64,000 bases of DNA from Lacticaseibacillus pantheris DSM 15945 = JCM 12539 = NBRC 106106 (GTDB lineage: Bacteria; Bacillota; Bacilli; Lactobacillales; Lactobacillaceae): the NCBI RefSeq assembly GCF_001311175.1, contig NZ_BBAI01000008.1, positions 1 through 64,000 of the forward strand, in the 5' to 3' direction. The translations under genes were made by a program, and so were the position numbers. Shown piece after piece: positions 38,517 through 51,229 of the stretch (positions are counted from its first letter, which is position 1; each line of letters opens with the position of its first letter). A model generated the notes under the pieces. That model had not been told where the DNA came from. It saw nothing but the letters and a program-made list of their open reading frames with translations, and did not search any database.

Positions 38517-38775
38517 AATAAAAAAAACGCCCACTCCTAACGGTGAAGTTAGAAGTGAGCGGGCCCACGGTACCATTCTAATGCGACCACAATAGTGATC
38601 CTCTGCAACGGACAAACATCCGTGTGCACTGTAAAGGGTGCCGACCATCATCGCCTCACATTACTGCTCAGTGTGCCGCTATCATCAAGCCATATTCACG
38701 ACTACCAGTTGCCCCGTTCGCACCAACCCGGTTCTCTGCTCAACTGAATCGCCGTTACTCACTTAATCGCGTTTG
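38517..38775 (-). promoter_or_regulatory. Methionine T-box leader of metQ
   Basis: On the minus strand the T-box core agaatggtaccgtgggc (38562-38578) is followed by the terminator hairpin (cccactcctaac / gttagaagtgagcggg at 38528-38563) and eight T. Stem I begins near 38770, with gtgaat followed by ATG (38693-38691) in the specifier loop. All main T-box parts are visible. Confidence 0.9.
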
Positions 38776-38890
38776 TAACTTTAAGTTGTCTTCATGATAC
38801 CACACCGGTTTTTAATGTCAACCATTGCTTTTTAATTTTAGCGTGCTATTTTGGAAGTACATTAACCAACCTGAAAGGATGGTGGCACAC

Positions 38891-40026
38891 TTGGACGAAG
38901 CAACCACTTTGCTACAACAGCTCATTCAACTGAACACCGACACCGCCAACGGCCACGAGAGCACCGTTGCTGATGTCTTGGAACAATTATTTACGGACGC
39001 GGGCATTGCGACCAAACGTATCCCCTTTGCCGAGGGCCGCGACAACCTAGTCGCGAATTCGGCGAGGGCAGCCCCGTGTTCGCGTTCGGCGGCCACGAGG
39101 ACGTCGTCAACCCCGGGGACCTCAGCAAGTGGCAGTACCCGCCGTTCAGCGCCACCATTGATGGCGACCGTCTCTACGGCCGCGGTGCCAGCGACATGAA
39201 GTCCGGCCTCGTGGCGATGGCCCTCGCGTTCATCCACCTGAAACAAAGCGGCTTCCCGCACCACGTCCGGTTTATCGCCACCGTGGGTGAAGAATATGGC
39301 GCCCCCGGTTCACGTCAATTGACGGAACTCGGCTATGCTGACGACCTCGATGCGCTGGTGCTGGGCGAACCCACCGGTAACGTCATCGAGTTCGGCCATG
39401 CTGGTTCGTACAACTATGAAATCACCAGCCAGGGCCAGGCAGTCCATAGCTCGATTCCAGATCAGGGCATCAACGCCACAACCAAGCTAGTCGACTTTGC
39501 GGTGGCCGAACGCACCGCCTTTGATGACGCTCCCGTTGACCCCGTTTTAGGCCCACTCGTCCACAGCGTGACCATCCTGCAGGCCGGCGACCAGGTCAAC
39601 ACGATTCCTGGTAGCGCGCGGCTCGCGGGCAACATTCGCCCCACCAAAGCGTTCACGAACGAGCAGGTAACGGCGCGGTTGCAGGAAGTGGTCCAGGCGA
39701 TTAGTGACAAGGGGCCCGGCACGCTGGAGTTCCACCTGACGCACAGTTTTTACCCGGTCGTAACGGCCAAAGACGGGCGGCTGGTCACCACCGCCAATGC
39801 GGGCATCGCTGCGGCTTCGGGGCAGCCGGTGCCACTCGCTACGTTTAGCGGGGCCACCGATGCTTCGGAATTCACCAAGAGTAGCAACCAGTTCGAGACC
39901 ATCATCTTTGGCCCCGGCAATGAGGACGGCAACGTGAGCCACCAAGTCAACGAGTACGTCAGTTTGACGCGGTTCCACCAAGCCATCAATGAGTACGAAC
40001 AAATCGCGCGGCATTACTTCGCGTAA
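38891..40026 (+). pseudogene. M20 ArgE/DapE-type peptidase, one frameshift
   Basis: Metal-dependent deacylase or peptidase. Metal and catalytic residues are seen in FGGHEDVVNPGD, YGRGASDMKSG, TVGEEYGAPGS and the dimerisation domain after VHSSIPDQGINA. The frame breaks at about 39057 (NLVA-EFGEGSPVFAFGG) through one lost G. Intact length about 378 residues. The TTG at 38891 lies eight bases after AAAGGATGG and is the best start; ATG at 38879 overlaps the site. A terminator follows. Substrate unknown (N-acetylornithine, succinyl-diaminopimelate or a peptide are all possible). Confidence 0.82.
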
Positions 40027-40032
40027 ACAATT

Positions 40033-40075
40033 GAACGGCGGCGAGACTTCTGGAGGTCTCACCGCCGTTCTTTTG
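40033..40075 (+). terminator. Rho-independent terminator
   Basis: gaacggcggcgagac pairs with gtctcaccgccgttc, then tttt. Confidence 0.85.
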
Positions 40076-40084
40076 TGTGGGTAG

Positions 40085-40450
40085 TGCTGGTAAAGTGGTG
40101 GTGGGGTTGCGGCTTTGGTGGTTTCCGGCAGCGTCGGTCGGGTTGGTGAGCTACGGCTTACGTGGGGTACTCCATGGTAACCACTGCTAGGGCGAAACCT
40201 CCAACTCACCAAGACCAGGTGAGTTTCCGGTGCGATTCTGAGCCTGCCCGGAAACCCGCCCGGTCAGTCTCAGAATTCGTCGCGTTCTAACGGCTAAAGC
40301 CGTAAGAACGTTACACCCTGGCAGTGGTTACCATTCCGACCCCACACGCCTACGCTCACCAACCCGACCGACGCGGCCTCACGCCACTATAGTGGCAACT
40401 TCATCTCCGGGCACGATGCCTCCACCCCACCACCACTTTACTGGCACCCG
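40085..40450 (-). repeat. Large nested palindromic element, copy 6
   Basis: The outermost arms taaagtggtggtgggg and ccccaccaccacttta are exact complements. Next come gtcggtcgggttggtgagc and gctcaccaacccgaccgac, also exact. The core contains hairpin 3 (actcacc / ggtgagt), hairpin 2 at 40235-40276 (attctgag / ctcagaat) and hairpin 1 (gttctaacggc / gccgtaagaac). This is the most regular copy and the best one for folding. It lies between convergent genes. Confidence 0.85.
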
Positions 40451-40542
40451 TTAGTTCGAGCCGAATTGGTAACATTTCATTGTGGAGTCAGACTATACTA
40501 TCTCAGTAACTGCAATCCTTCATCAAGTTAACGACTTTACCC

Positions 40543-40926
40543 CTAAAACATACCGTTACCGTTCTGGGACTGGTCAGGCACCACCTGTAATACGTCAAAA
40601 TGCTCAACAATTTTGCCGTCATCATCCAGGCGGAAAATATCCATGCCGGCGTAATCGTGATCACCCGGCCATACTTGTTCACAGTGTAGAACCACATAAT
40701 TGCTCTCAGCAATCACCTTGTGGAAAGTCACGTGCTTGCCAGGATACTCGCGCGCCATCCGCTCAAAATACTCAATAAAAGCTTCTTTACCATCGGCAAC
40801 TCCCGGATTGTGCTGAATATAAGTGGCCCCAGCATATTGCCCAATCACTTCACGGGGATTGGACTGGTTAAACATAAGGTCGTAAAACGCGGTCACGTTG
40901 GCTTTGTTACGTTCAAGGTTTGACAT
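40543..40926 (-). CDS. SnoaL-like/NTF2-fold protein
   Basis: 127 residues with the SnoaL pattern: an N-terminal helix ([15 protein letters not shown]), [19 protein letters not shown], then beta strands ending [23 protein letters not shown]2-fold proteins of this type include polyketide cyclases, small isomerases and many with no known role. AGGAG before ATG. A single gene flanked by two palindromic elements. Confidence 0.8.
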   Translation of the reverse strand: MSNLERNKANVTAFYDLMFNQSNPREVIGQYAGATYIQHNPGVADGKEAFIEYFERMAREYPGKHVTFHKVIAESNYVVLHCEQVWPGDHDYAGMDIFRLDDDGKIVEHFDVLQVVPDQSQNGNGMF

Positions 40927-41111
40927 CGGTAACTCCTCTTAACAGACTATTTTAATTGTTCAAACTTGCTGTTACTTTAACATTAACACGTCAAGTGATT
41001 CTGTCAATCTGTTGATTTATTATCAAAATAGTTACTTCCGTGCTTACTATCGATAGTACAAGCCAATAATAATTTCACGACTCGTTTAACCAATTAATTG
41101 ATTGGGCGAAC

Positions 41112-41356
41112 CACCATTGTAGGTTGGGGTGCAGAACGTGGCGGAGGTGGGGACCGGGTTGGTCGTGACGGCTGCCGGCACTTGTTCTGTAGGAGCGAAG
41201 CCGACGTACAGAATCAAACCTTTGAAATCGAGTGATTTTCCTCGAGTTCAAAGGTTCGCGGTAGTCCGGAACGGACGTGAGCGTGAGGCTAGTAGCCGGT
41301 CACGACCAACCCGGTCCCCACCGGAGCAACGTTCTGCACTCCAACCGGGGGCGACC
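41112..41356 (+). repeat. Large nested palindromic element, copy 7
   Basis: Arms ggttggggtgcagaacgt and acgttctgcactccaacc enclose the shortest core. Hairpin 1 is ttctgtaggagcgaagccga / cagaat-type, hairpin 2 at 41217-41256 is aacctttgaaatcgag / ctcgagttcaaaggtt, and hairpin 3 is gtccggaacggac. Hairpins 2 and 3 both differ in sequence from copies 3, 5 and 8 while pairing is kept. Confidence 0.82.
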
Positions 41357-41357
41357 A

Positions 41358-42914
<1,557 letters not shown>

Positions 42915-43000
42915 TTAGCGCTACCAGCCACAGCTTTATGGTACAACACGGTACGCCAACCGCTCGTTTTTTTTCGATGTAGCATGTTCCGTTTATCCGC

Positions 43001-43042
43001 AAAAAAAATGCCACCGCACCCAATCTCTCGGCGCGGTGGCAC
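43001..43042 (-). terminator. Terminator of the GH1 gene at 43086-44531
   Basis: On the minus strand gtgccaccgcgccgag pairs with ctc-gggtgcggtggca around a short loop, followed by eight T. Confidence 0.85.
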
Positions 43043-43085
43043 AGTGTTGATAGGCCAATTAACGCCCGCAAACATACTCATGCAG

Positions 43086-44627
<1,542 letters not shown>

Positions 44628-44987
44628 CTAGTCGGCGACGTCCTGACCGTCGAGCTTCTTGTATAAGTCGACAATCTCACCCGCCAAGTCGCGGAAGGTG
44701 ATGGCGTTCATCAGGTGGTCTTGGGAGTGCACCGTCAGCAGCGTAACGTGTGCGTGTTTCCCGTTGGCCTCGTCCGTCAACATACCAGTCTGAGAGTTGT
44801 GCGCCTCGGAGAGGAACCCATCGGCCTCTTTGAGCTTAGCATCCGCCCCATCAAAATCACCGTGCTTAGCAGCGTCGATGGCTTCAAAAGCGGAGCTCTT
44901 GGCGTTACCGCCATTCACAATCAAGCCCATAATGGCTTCGAGGTTCTGGTCCTCTTCTACAGGTGCATCAGTATTTGTTTCTGCCAT
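44628..44987 (-). CDS. PTS lactose/cellobiose-type IIA component
   Basis: 119 residues, all-helical trimeric IIA of the Lac family. The phosphorylated His lies in LLTVHSQDHLMNA. IIA passes phosphate from HPr to IIB. The ATG at 44987 has AAAGGA nine bases upstream. It is in an operon with the IIB gene; no IIC gene is adjacent, but one is at 51230. Confidence 0.9.
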   Translation of the reverse strand: MAETNTDAPVEEDQNLEAIMGLIVNGGNAKSSAFEAIDAAKHGDFDGADAKLKEADGFLSEAHNSQTGMLTDEANGKHAHVTLLTVHSQDHLMNAITFRDLAGEIVDLYKKLDGQDVAD

Positions 44988-45013
44988 GTGCAATGTCCTT
45001 TCGTTACGGGCGC

Positions 45014-45334
45014 CTACTTGGCCGCCTCGTCAATGGTCTTCAAAGCAGTCTTGAGGACGTTCTCGCCGTTCATCAGACCGTAGTCCTGCATGTTGATAAC
45101 TTCAACTGGGAAGTCATATTCAGAGTCCAACTTCTTCTGCAGGTAACGTACCTGAGGGCCGAGCATCATGACGTCAGGGTTGCCGTCCTGGAGCTTGTTC
45201 TTAATGTCGGAAGAAGCCGTTGCGGCGATGTTCACCGTGATGTCATCCTTTTCGGCGGCCTTCTGCATCTTGCTTACCAGGAGGCTAGTTGACATACCAG
45301 CGTTGCAGACCAACAAAATATTCTTTTCAGCCAT
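45014..45334 (-). CDS. PTS cellobiose-type IIB component
   Basis: 106 residues, phosphotyrosine-phosphatase-like fold, active Cys10 in LLVCNAGMSTSLL. It accepts phosphate from IIA and passes it to the sugar at IIC. AGGAGA before ATG. First gene of the IIB-IIA cassette; a cre-like site lies about 75 bp upstream. Confidence 0.92.
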   Translation of the reverse strand: MAEKNILLVCNAGMSTSLLVSKMQKAAEKDDITVNIAATASSDIKNKLQDGNPDVMMLGPQVRYLQKKLDSEYDFPVEVINMQDYGLMNGENVLKTALKTIDEAAK

Positions 45335-45404
45335 AATAATTTCTCCTTATTTAGCGTACCGTATTCCACAATAGTTACTCACCACGATTGCTGTAAGCCT
45401 TTTT

Positions 45405-45418
45405 AGCAACCGCTTTCA
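45405..45418 (-). promoter_or_regulatory. cre-like site upstream of the IIB-IIA operon
   Basis: On the minus strand tgaaagcggttgct matches TGNAARCGNWWNCA except for the last base. It fits glucose repression by CcpA. Confidence 0.5.
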
Positions 45419-45705
45419 GCTCCACGTCCATAATATAATACATGGGTACAAATTTTGCAAGTGCTTACAAATATTTTTTTTGCCAATATTTGCTGAGTTC
45501 AGCAACCAAATTATCGCCGCCAACCGCTTCATGGCGGGCTTTACGTGCATTATCATCAGCTAAATAAAAATATTTGGCACTGTTCGGCGTATTTTTTTTA
45601 GGGGGCTAATGGTGCTATTATAGGGGTACAAATATCGTTAAAGTGTGGCGTAACTGTACTTGCAGGCTTAATTGCTAGCGGTGCACAAAGCGGAGGACGG
45701 TTTTT

Positions 45706-46413
45706 ATGTATCACGAAATTGCCGAAGACATTATTCGTTCCATTCATGAGGGCCTATTTACGGATAAATTACCCACCGAGGCGGAGTTGATGACCACGTA
45801 TGATGTGAGTCGTAACACAATTCGGCGAGCCATTGATGTGGTCTACCAACGCGGTCTCCTGCGCCGGATTCAGGGTTCGGGTTACTACGTGAACAAGATG
45901 CCGCAACCGTCCAAAACGGTCATCAACTTGGTTGCGGGAGCCGGGGCCTCACTACATAATTCGGACAACCACCTCACGTCGCGCGTGGTCACCTTTGACA
46001 AAATCAAAGCCGATCCGGAGCTCGTGCAGCCCATGAAGCTGAAGCCGAACAGCGAGTTGTACCGGGTAGTACGGCTACGTTACCTCAACCAGCAACTGTA
46101 TTGCTTGGAGGAAGCCTACTACTCCACGACGGCGGTGCCGTACCTGCCGGTGGAAGCGGTGAACGGCTCCATCTTTGATTTCATCTCTGAGAACTACGAC
46201 GTGCACGTCACGGCGAGCGAGGAGTACGTCAGTTTGGCGCCGCTGGCACACGACCAGGCGACGGTGATGGGCCAACAACCCGGCAAAGAGGTGTTGGCAC
46301 TCGACCAGACCAATTTCTACGGCAACGGGGTGGCGTTCAACTTCTCCACCACCTACTTTGTCTACCCGGGGTTGCGGTTCTATTCATACTCGTTTCCGGT
46401 CAGTCACTCGTAG
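45706..46413 (+). CDS. GntR-family regulator with UTRA domain
   Basis: 235 residues: N-terminal winged helix with LPTEAELMTTYDVSRNTIRRAIDVV and a C-terminal UTRA sugar-phosphate-sensing domain (from about residue 80, ending TYFVYPGLRFYSY). It is divergent from the PTS IIB-IIA operon and probably represses it. CGGAGGA before ATG. It ends at a strong terminator. Confidence 0.9.
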   Translation: MYHEIAEDIIRSIHEGLFTDKLPTEAELMTTYDVSRNTIRRAIDVVYQRGLLRRIQGSGYYVNKMPQPSKTVINLVAGAGASLHNSDNHLTSRVVTFDKIKADPELVQPMKLKPNSELYRVVRLRYLNQQLYCLEEAYYSTTAVPYLPVEAVNGSIFDFISENYDVHVTASEEYVSLAPLAHDQATVMGQQPGKEVLALDQTNFYGNGVAFNFSTTYFVYPGLRFYSYSFPVSHS

Positions 46414-46448
46414 ACAGGCAATAAAATATTCAAAGGCTAATATGATTA

Positions 46449-46504
46449 CAAAAACGTAGTAAGGATATTCCAACAATCAGGAATATCCTTACTACCGTTT
46501 TTGA
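46449..46504 (+). terminator. Rho-independent terminator
   Basis: aaaacgtagtaaggatattcc and ggaatatccttactaccgttttt pair around an 8-base loop. Confidence 0.9.
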
Positions 46505-46639
46505 CAGCATTATGGTAAGGCTGAACAATTGGTGGAAGTAATTGTTCACACTCTACGACCGTCATAGGGAAAACTAATGTAGTGCCCTTAATAACTTTGT
46601 TTAATCACCCGAATACCACCAGTTGCCCGGGAAATCGCT

Positions 46640-46893
46640 CTGTAGGCTTGCACCGCGGCCGGGACGAAGGCGGTTAGGTCTGTGTGTGTGGCGGCTGCCG
46701 GCCCTTGTTCTGTTGGAATTACTGCTAGTTGGTGCGTCAGCGCCTACTAGCAGTTATGACTTACAGAATCAAATTGGCTAGACCGAGCGGGTTTCTCGGG
46801 CTACGGCAATTCGCGGTAGCCCGGCACGGGCGTGAGCGTGAGGCTAGTAGCCGGTCACAAGCTTAACCGCCGCAGTGCAAGCCGGCGGCTACA
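46640..46893 (+). repeat. Large nested palindromic element, copy 8
   Basis: Arms gcttgcaccgcgg and ccgccgcagtgcaagc enclose hairpin 1 (ttactgctagt / actagcagttat), hairpin 2 at 46772-46811 (aattggctagaccgag / ctcgggctacggcaatt) and hairpin 3 gcccggcacgggc. The core is nearly the same as in copy 5 while the outer arms differ. It lies between convergent genes. 46505-46639 shows no gene. Confidence 0.82.
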
Positions 46894-47628
46894 CTAGTGC
46901 GTTTGGCTGGAGATGTTGAGTTCGACGTCGGCGACGACGCTGCTGGTTTCATAAGGAAAGTGTTCCTCGGAGACCTCGAATGGCTCCCCCTCCTCGGTGT
47001 AACTCACCTGGTTGATGACCAAAACGGGGTCGTTCAGTTCGCACCCCATCGCCTCGACGTCGTCCTGCGTGGCCTTGATGGCGTGAATCCGCCGGTGTGA
47101 GCCCGCGATGTGCACGTGCGCCTCATCGGCTAGGTGTTTGTATACGGAGCCCTCCAAAATTTCGCGCGTAATCGTAGTAATCTTGGTGGGCATAATTGTG
47201 TGCTCGTACGCATAAACTAACCCGTCGACGTACCGTACCCGCCGAATTACGTACACGGGCTCGTCGGGGCCAATGATCAGACTATTTTGTTCGGCCTCGG
47301 TGGGCAGGCGTGCGTCCAACGACAATACTTTGCTCGTCACTTTCCGTCCCGCGTAGGTCAAAGTGGTCCCCACTGGCCGATCCACTGATGACTCCATATC
47401 GTGCTTGTCCTCAGTGTTAAAGTCCTTACGTAAAAACGTTCCGGCCCCACGCTTGGTGTACACAACCCCCTCCACAATCAGCAACTGGATTGCTTTGCGG
47501 ACGGTCATTCTGGTGGTGTTAAATTCCTGCGCCAGCGTTTCCTGATCGGGTAATAAATCACCGGGTTGGTACTCACCACCCGTAAACTTTTTGCGTAATT
47601 GTTGCGAAATATCCTGGTATTTATACAT
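46894..47628 (-). CDS. GntR-family regulator with UTRA domain (BglR/TreR-like)
   Basis: 244 residues. The winged helix includes LLPDQETLAQEFNTTRMTVRKAIQLL; the UTRA domain follows from about residue 80. It is divergent from the intact GH1 gene at 47810, and the shared intergenic region carries TTGTATATACTT, which also stands upstream of the PTS IIC and ROK kinase genes. It is therefore the likely repressor of this beta-glucoside set. The ATG at 47628 has GGAGGC at eight bases; a longer ORF lacks a site. Confidence 0.9.
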   Translation of the reverse strand: MYKYQDISQQLRKKFTGGEYQPGDLLPDQETLAQEFNTTRMTVRKAIQLLIVEGVVYTKRGAGTFLRKDFNTEDKHDMESSVDRPVGTTLTYAGRKVTSKVLSLDARLPTEAEQNSLIIGPDEPVYVIRRVRYVDGLVYAYEHTIMPTKITTITREILEGSVYKHLADEAHVHIAGSHRRIHAIKATQDDVEAMGCELNDPVLVINQVSYTEEGEPFEVSEEHFPYETSSVVADVELNISSQTH

Positions 47629-47708
47629 GGACACGCCTCCCGAGAAAACCATTGTCTGCCTACATTTTACGCCCTTTTACCTTCAGTTGCGATAGCCTAA
47701 TTTGATTA

Positions 47709-47722
47709 TTTGTATATACTTT
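47709..47722. promoter_or_regulatory. Putative GntR operator
   Basis: tttgtatatacttt; the core tgtatatac is shared with 52821 and 55282, and resembles the TTGTATATACAA sites of BglR/TreR-type GntR repressors. It lies between the GntR gene and the GH1 gene. Confidence 0.65.
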
Positions 47723-47809
47723 TCAAATAAAAAGCTTTACGAATCGCCTAAACCGTGGCATAATGAAACCGGATTCAAGGATCCATTATACCTGAAGGAG
47801 GCAAAAAGT

Positions 47810-49183
47810 ATGTCCCAACCATTACCGAGCGGGTTTCTTTGGGGAAATTCCACTTCCAGTATGCAAACTGAGGGCGGATGGAATGAGGGCGGTAAGGGTA
47901 AGTCCGTCTATGATGACCGTCCGGCAACCGACCAAAGCAGCGATTGGCATGTTGCCATTGACGATTATCACCGTTACGACGAGGACTTAGACCTCATGGC
48001 CCAACAGGGGATGAACTGCTACCGGTTCCAAATTTCTTGGAGTCGGGTTTGTCCCACCGGTGACGGCGAGTTTAACGAGGAGGGCATTCGTTTTTACGAT
48101 GAACTGATCAATAAACTAATTGCCCGGAATATCACCCCAATGATTTGTCTGTACCACTTTGATATGCCCCTCGCCCTGGCCGAAAAGTACAACGGCTTCA
48201 GCGACCGGCACGTGGTGGACGCGTTCATTCGCTACGGACAGACCATGGTCGACCGCTTTGCAGACCGCGTGCCATACTGGATCACATTCAACGAGCAAAA
48301 CCTGTACTCGATGAACGAAGCATTCAGGATTGCCGGGTATCTGCAGGGCCCAGAGACCGACGAGGAGCTGTTCCAGATTAGTCACCACGTGATGGTGGCC
48401 CACGCCGCCGTTGCTAACTATCTGCACGCCCACAGTAACGCCAAAATTGGTGGCATGCTAGCCTACTCCGAGGTGTACCCTGCCTCCTCGAATCCACGCG
48501 ACGTTCTCTATGCCCGTCGGATTGACGAGTTTCTGAACCGTAACCTGCTTGACGTTTTCGTCAACGGGCATTATTCCACAGAGTGGCTCACCTTTGTCCG
48601 CAATCAGCGGATTGATTTGGACTTTACGGATGACGACCAGGCGACGTTTGATCAACTCCACAGTGACTTCATCGCCTTCAGTTACTACCGTTCAGTGCAA
48701 ATTAACAGCAGTATGGTGCCAATCAATACCATCCCCAACCACTATCTCGACTTCGGCGCCCAGCCAGTGCCCGGGTTGCAGGCAAACGAGTGGGGCTGGA
48801 ACGTCGACCCGTTAGGCTTCCGCGATATTTTAACCAAGGTTTACAACCAGTACCACGTCCCCATGTTTCCGATTGAAAACGGGATTGGTATCCGGGAAGT
48901 GTACCAGGGTCACGAAATCCAGGATGATTACCGGATTGATTACCACCGTCAACACATTCAGGCACTCAAAGACGCGGTCTTCACCGACGGCGTGGAGGTG
49001 CTGGGCTACTTGGGATGGGGATTAATCGATATTCCGAGCTCTTCGGGTAACATGGATAAACGTTACGGCATGATCTACGTCAACCGGACGAACCATGACC
49101 TACGCGACATGCGCCGCATTCCGAAGAAGTCGTATTGGTGGTTCCAAAAGGTCATCGCTTCTAACGGTGCCCAGCTAGATTAA
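47810..49183 (+). CDS. GH1 6-phospho-beta-glucosidase
   Basis: 457 residues. N-terminal GFLWGNSTSSMQTEGGWNEGGK, acid/base Glu in WITFNEQNLYS, nucleophile Glu in FPIENGIGIREV, and GNMDKRYGMIYVNR at the end. It is more distant from the two other GH1 proteins in this window, so its aglycone range may differ. AAGGAGGC before the ATG at 47810. Controlled by the divergent GntR protein (inference from the operator). Confidence 0.92.
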   Translation: MSQPLPSGFLWGNSTSSMQTEGGWNEGGKGKSVYDDRPATDQSSDWHVAIDDYHRYDEDLDLMAQQGMNCYRFQISWSRVCPTGDGEFNEEGIRFYDELINKLIARNITPMICLYHFDMPLALAEKYNGFSDRHVVDAFIRYGQTMVDRFADRVPYWITFNEQNLYSMNEAFRIAGYLQGPETDEELFQISHHVMVAHAAVANYLHAHSNAKIGGMLAYSEVYPASSNPRDVLYARRIDEFLNRNLLDVFVNGHYSTEWLTFVRNQRIDLDFTDDDQATFDQLHSDFIAFSYYRSVQINSSMVPINTIPNHYLDFGAQPVPGLQANEWGWNVDPLGFRDILTKVYNQYHVPMFPIENGIGIREVYQGHEIQDDYRIDYHRQHIQALKDAVFTDGVEVLGYLGWGLIDIPSSSGNMDKRYGMIYVNRTNHDLRDMRRIPKKSYWWFQKVIASNGAQLD

Positions 49184-49376
49184 CGCGTTACGCGAACGTA
49201 ATCACTTCTATCAACAAGTTTTGATTCACCACGCGTATCGTGACACGAGCGTTATCATCAGCTGCTGGTGAGGCGCAAAGTCACCCCGACTTTGCCCTCC
49301 ATCCACAGCGCAAACATATACCAACGCTCACCCCGGGTTGCCCCGCCAACAGGAGGCAACCGTAGAATGACAACCA

Positions 49377-49430
49377 CAAAGGCGTCGTAGTCACCGTTCA
49401 GTCAAACGTCGATACGACGCCTTTTGTGTT
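49377..49430 (+). terminator. Terminator upstream of the MFS gene
   Basis: acaaaggcgtcgta and tacgacgccttttgtgt pair across a 20-base loop. 49184-49376 holds short inverted repeats but no gene. Confidence 0.7.
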
Positions 49431-49514
49431 GCAATATTAAGTGCAGATTGTATAATCTTAACCAAATAGTTATCACTTTTTAATTCAAATTGCCCATGAA
49501 GGAAGTCACTGCTC

Positions 49515-50759
49515 ATGGATAAAGACCGTTCCCAAATCTTCAAGATTATTACTGCATCAGTGTTGGGCACCGCCGGCAGTACCTTGTTGGCCTTCAGTGT
49601 TTCCCTATACCTGCTAGCCCGGTTCGGCGTCGGCCAATTTGTTTTGTCGCAGGCGCTGAGTGCTTCGACCGCAATCATCACCCTCACAATCGGGGGCTTC
49701 CTGGTCGACCGCGTGGACAAGAAATTGCTCATGCAACTACTACAGTTGCTCTCGGTGGGCGCGCTGATCATCGGTTGGATTTGGTCCACCAGTATTATCG
49801 CCCTATACATCATGATTTTTCTCTTACGCGCTGCTGACGGCATTTTTAGCAACAACAATATCGCGGCGGCAATCGGTCAGGTCGAGGGCGATCACATTGG
49901 CCCGCTCCGTGGTTACGAGCAAACTGGGACTTCTATCGTTGCTGTTGTCACCCCGATGCTGGCAGCCGTCATTTATCCCCTCACCAGTATTCGCGGTGTA
50001 ATTGGTCTTGAAATAGTGTGTGAATTGCTCGTGTTGGTAGTCATGAGCACGGTCGACTTCCACCGCTATCACGTAGAATCAGCCGTTGATGATGAACAAA
50101 GTACTAGCTTTGGTGATAGCTTCCGTTCGGGTTGGCAATACATATTTAACCGTAGGGTGCTCAGAATCATTCTGCTGTCGGGGCTGATGGTGAACCTAGC
50201 GGGCGGTATTGGCGAAGGAATCACAGCGCCCTTTCTGCTCAAGACTTTGCACATGTCTACGGGCACGTACGGCGTGGCCGAAGGTATGATGTCGGTGGGG
50301 ACAATTCTGGGCGGGCTAGTGGCCGTCCGCCTGATGCGCGCCGAGCAAAATATGATCAAGAGCTTGTTTCTTTGGATAGTCGTCGATGGCGTTGCGCTCA
50401 TAGCGTGGAGTCTGACGGCCTTTATTTCCTGGTTACCAGTCGCCTGGATATTAGCCATTGTTTTTGGGGCAACAACGGGTTTGGCGCTAAGTGCGCTTAA
50501 CATCCCGTTGGTTAGTTGGTTATCGGCAACGGTTGAACCGGGGATGCAAGGGCGAGTTTTTAGCACCTTTATCGGGGTGGCGCAGTTAGTGATGGCGGCT
50601 GGTGGTTTTATCGCGACGGCTGCGGTGCACGTATTACCTCTGTGGCTGCTACTAGCAATTGATGGCGCCATCGGGGTGGCCGTATACGCGGTCGGGCAAC
50701 TGCTAGGTGTCGCAAATACTCCGGAAGCAAAGGTGGTGCCGCAACAACAAAATGGCTAG
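49515..50759 (+). CDS. MFS transporter
   Basis: 414 residues, about 12 membrane segments, with the MFS loop motif GGFLVDRVDKKLLMQ between segments 2 and 3. It belongs to the same broad MFS_3/efflux branch as the protein at 9188 but is clearly diverged. GAAGGAAG precedes ATG at a somewhat long distance. No regulator is adjacent. Substrate unknown. Confidence 0.82.
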   Translation: MDKDRSQIFKIITASVLGTAGSTLLAFSVSLYLLARFGVGQFVLSQALSASTAIITLTIGGFLVDRVDKKLLMQLLQLLSVGALIIGWIWSTSIIALYIMIFLLRAADGIFSNNNIAAAIGQVEGDHIGPLRGYEQTGTSIVAVVTPMLAAVIYPLTSIRGVIGLEIVCELLVLVVMSTVDFHRYHVESAVDDEQSTSFGDSFRSGWQYIFNRRVLRIILLSGLMVNLAGGIGEGITAPFLLKTLHMSTGTYGVAEGMMSVGTILGGLVAVRLMRAEQNMIKSLFLWIVVDGVALIAWSLTAFISWLPVAWILAIVFGATTGLALSALNIPLVSWLSATVEPGMQGRVFSTFIGVAQLVMAAGGFIATAAVHVLPLWLLLAIDGAIGVAVYAVGQLLGVANTPEAKVVPQQQNG

Positions 50760-50911
50760 ATTTTTGAATACAGGCTGAGGCTGTAACAACAGGGTATACC
50801 CTGCTGCAGTTTTTTTTAACAAGCTCGATCCCCAAGGTGAACAAAATGTACTGAAAAAACTTTTTAGTAGCCGGGTGAAGCGCTAATCATCCAATCCATA
50901 CTCAATGTTGG

Positions 50912-51140
50912 TCGCACTTGCGTGGTGGTGGAGGTCGAGCGGCTGGCGGAGGTGACAGCTGTATGCCCGAAGTTCCGTTATAAGCGGAGCGCATTACGGA
51001 ATCAAAAAATTGAAATCGCGGTTTTCGAGTTCAATTTTCGCGGTAGCCCGGAACGGGCGAGAGCGTAAGGCTCACAGCCCCGGCCGCCTCCGCCAGCCGC
51101 TCGACCGGAGCCATCACGCAAGTGCGACCAGCCACGCACT
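50912..51140 (+). repeat. Large nested palindromic element, copy 9
   Basis: Arms tggtcgcacttgcgtg and cacgcaagtgcgacca are exact complements, as are ggtcgagcggctggcggagg and cctccgccagccgctcgacc. Hairpin 2 at about 51005-51038 is aaaattgaa / ttcaatttt, hairpin 3 is gcccggaacgggc. The apical hairpin 1 is ttccgttataagcggagcgc / ttacggaa. It lies between convergent genes. Confidence 0.83.
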
Positions 51141-51180
51141 AAAAAGCCCCCTGCCGGCTGGTACACCGTCGGGGGCTCCA
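51141..51180 (-). terminator. Terminator of the PTS IIC gene
   Basis: On the minus strand gagcccccgacgg pairs with ccggcagggggctt, then T. Confidence 0.75.
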
Positions 51181-51229
51181 TGATCAAATCGTTTCAACGT
51201 CTAGAGGAGTTAGACGTAGCAGCACTAAA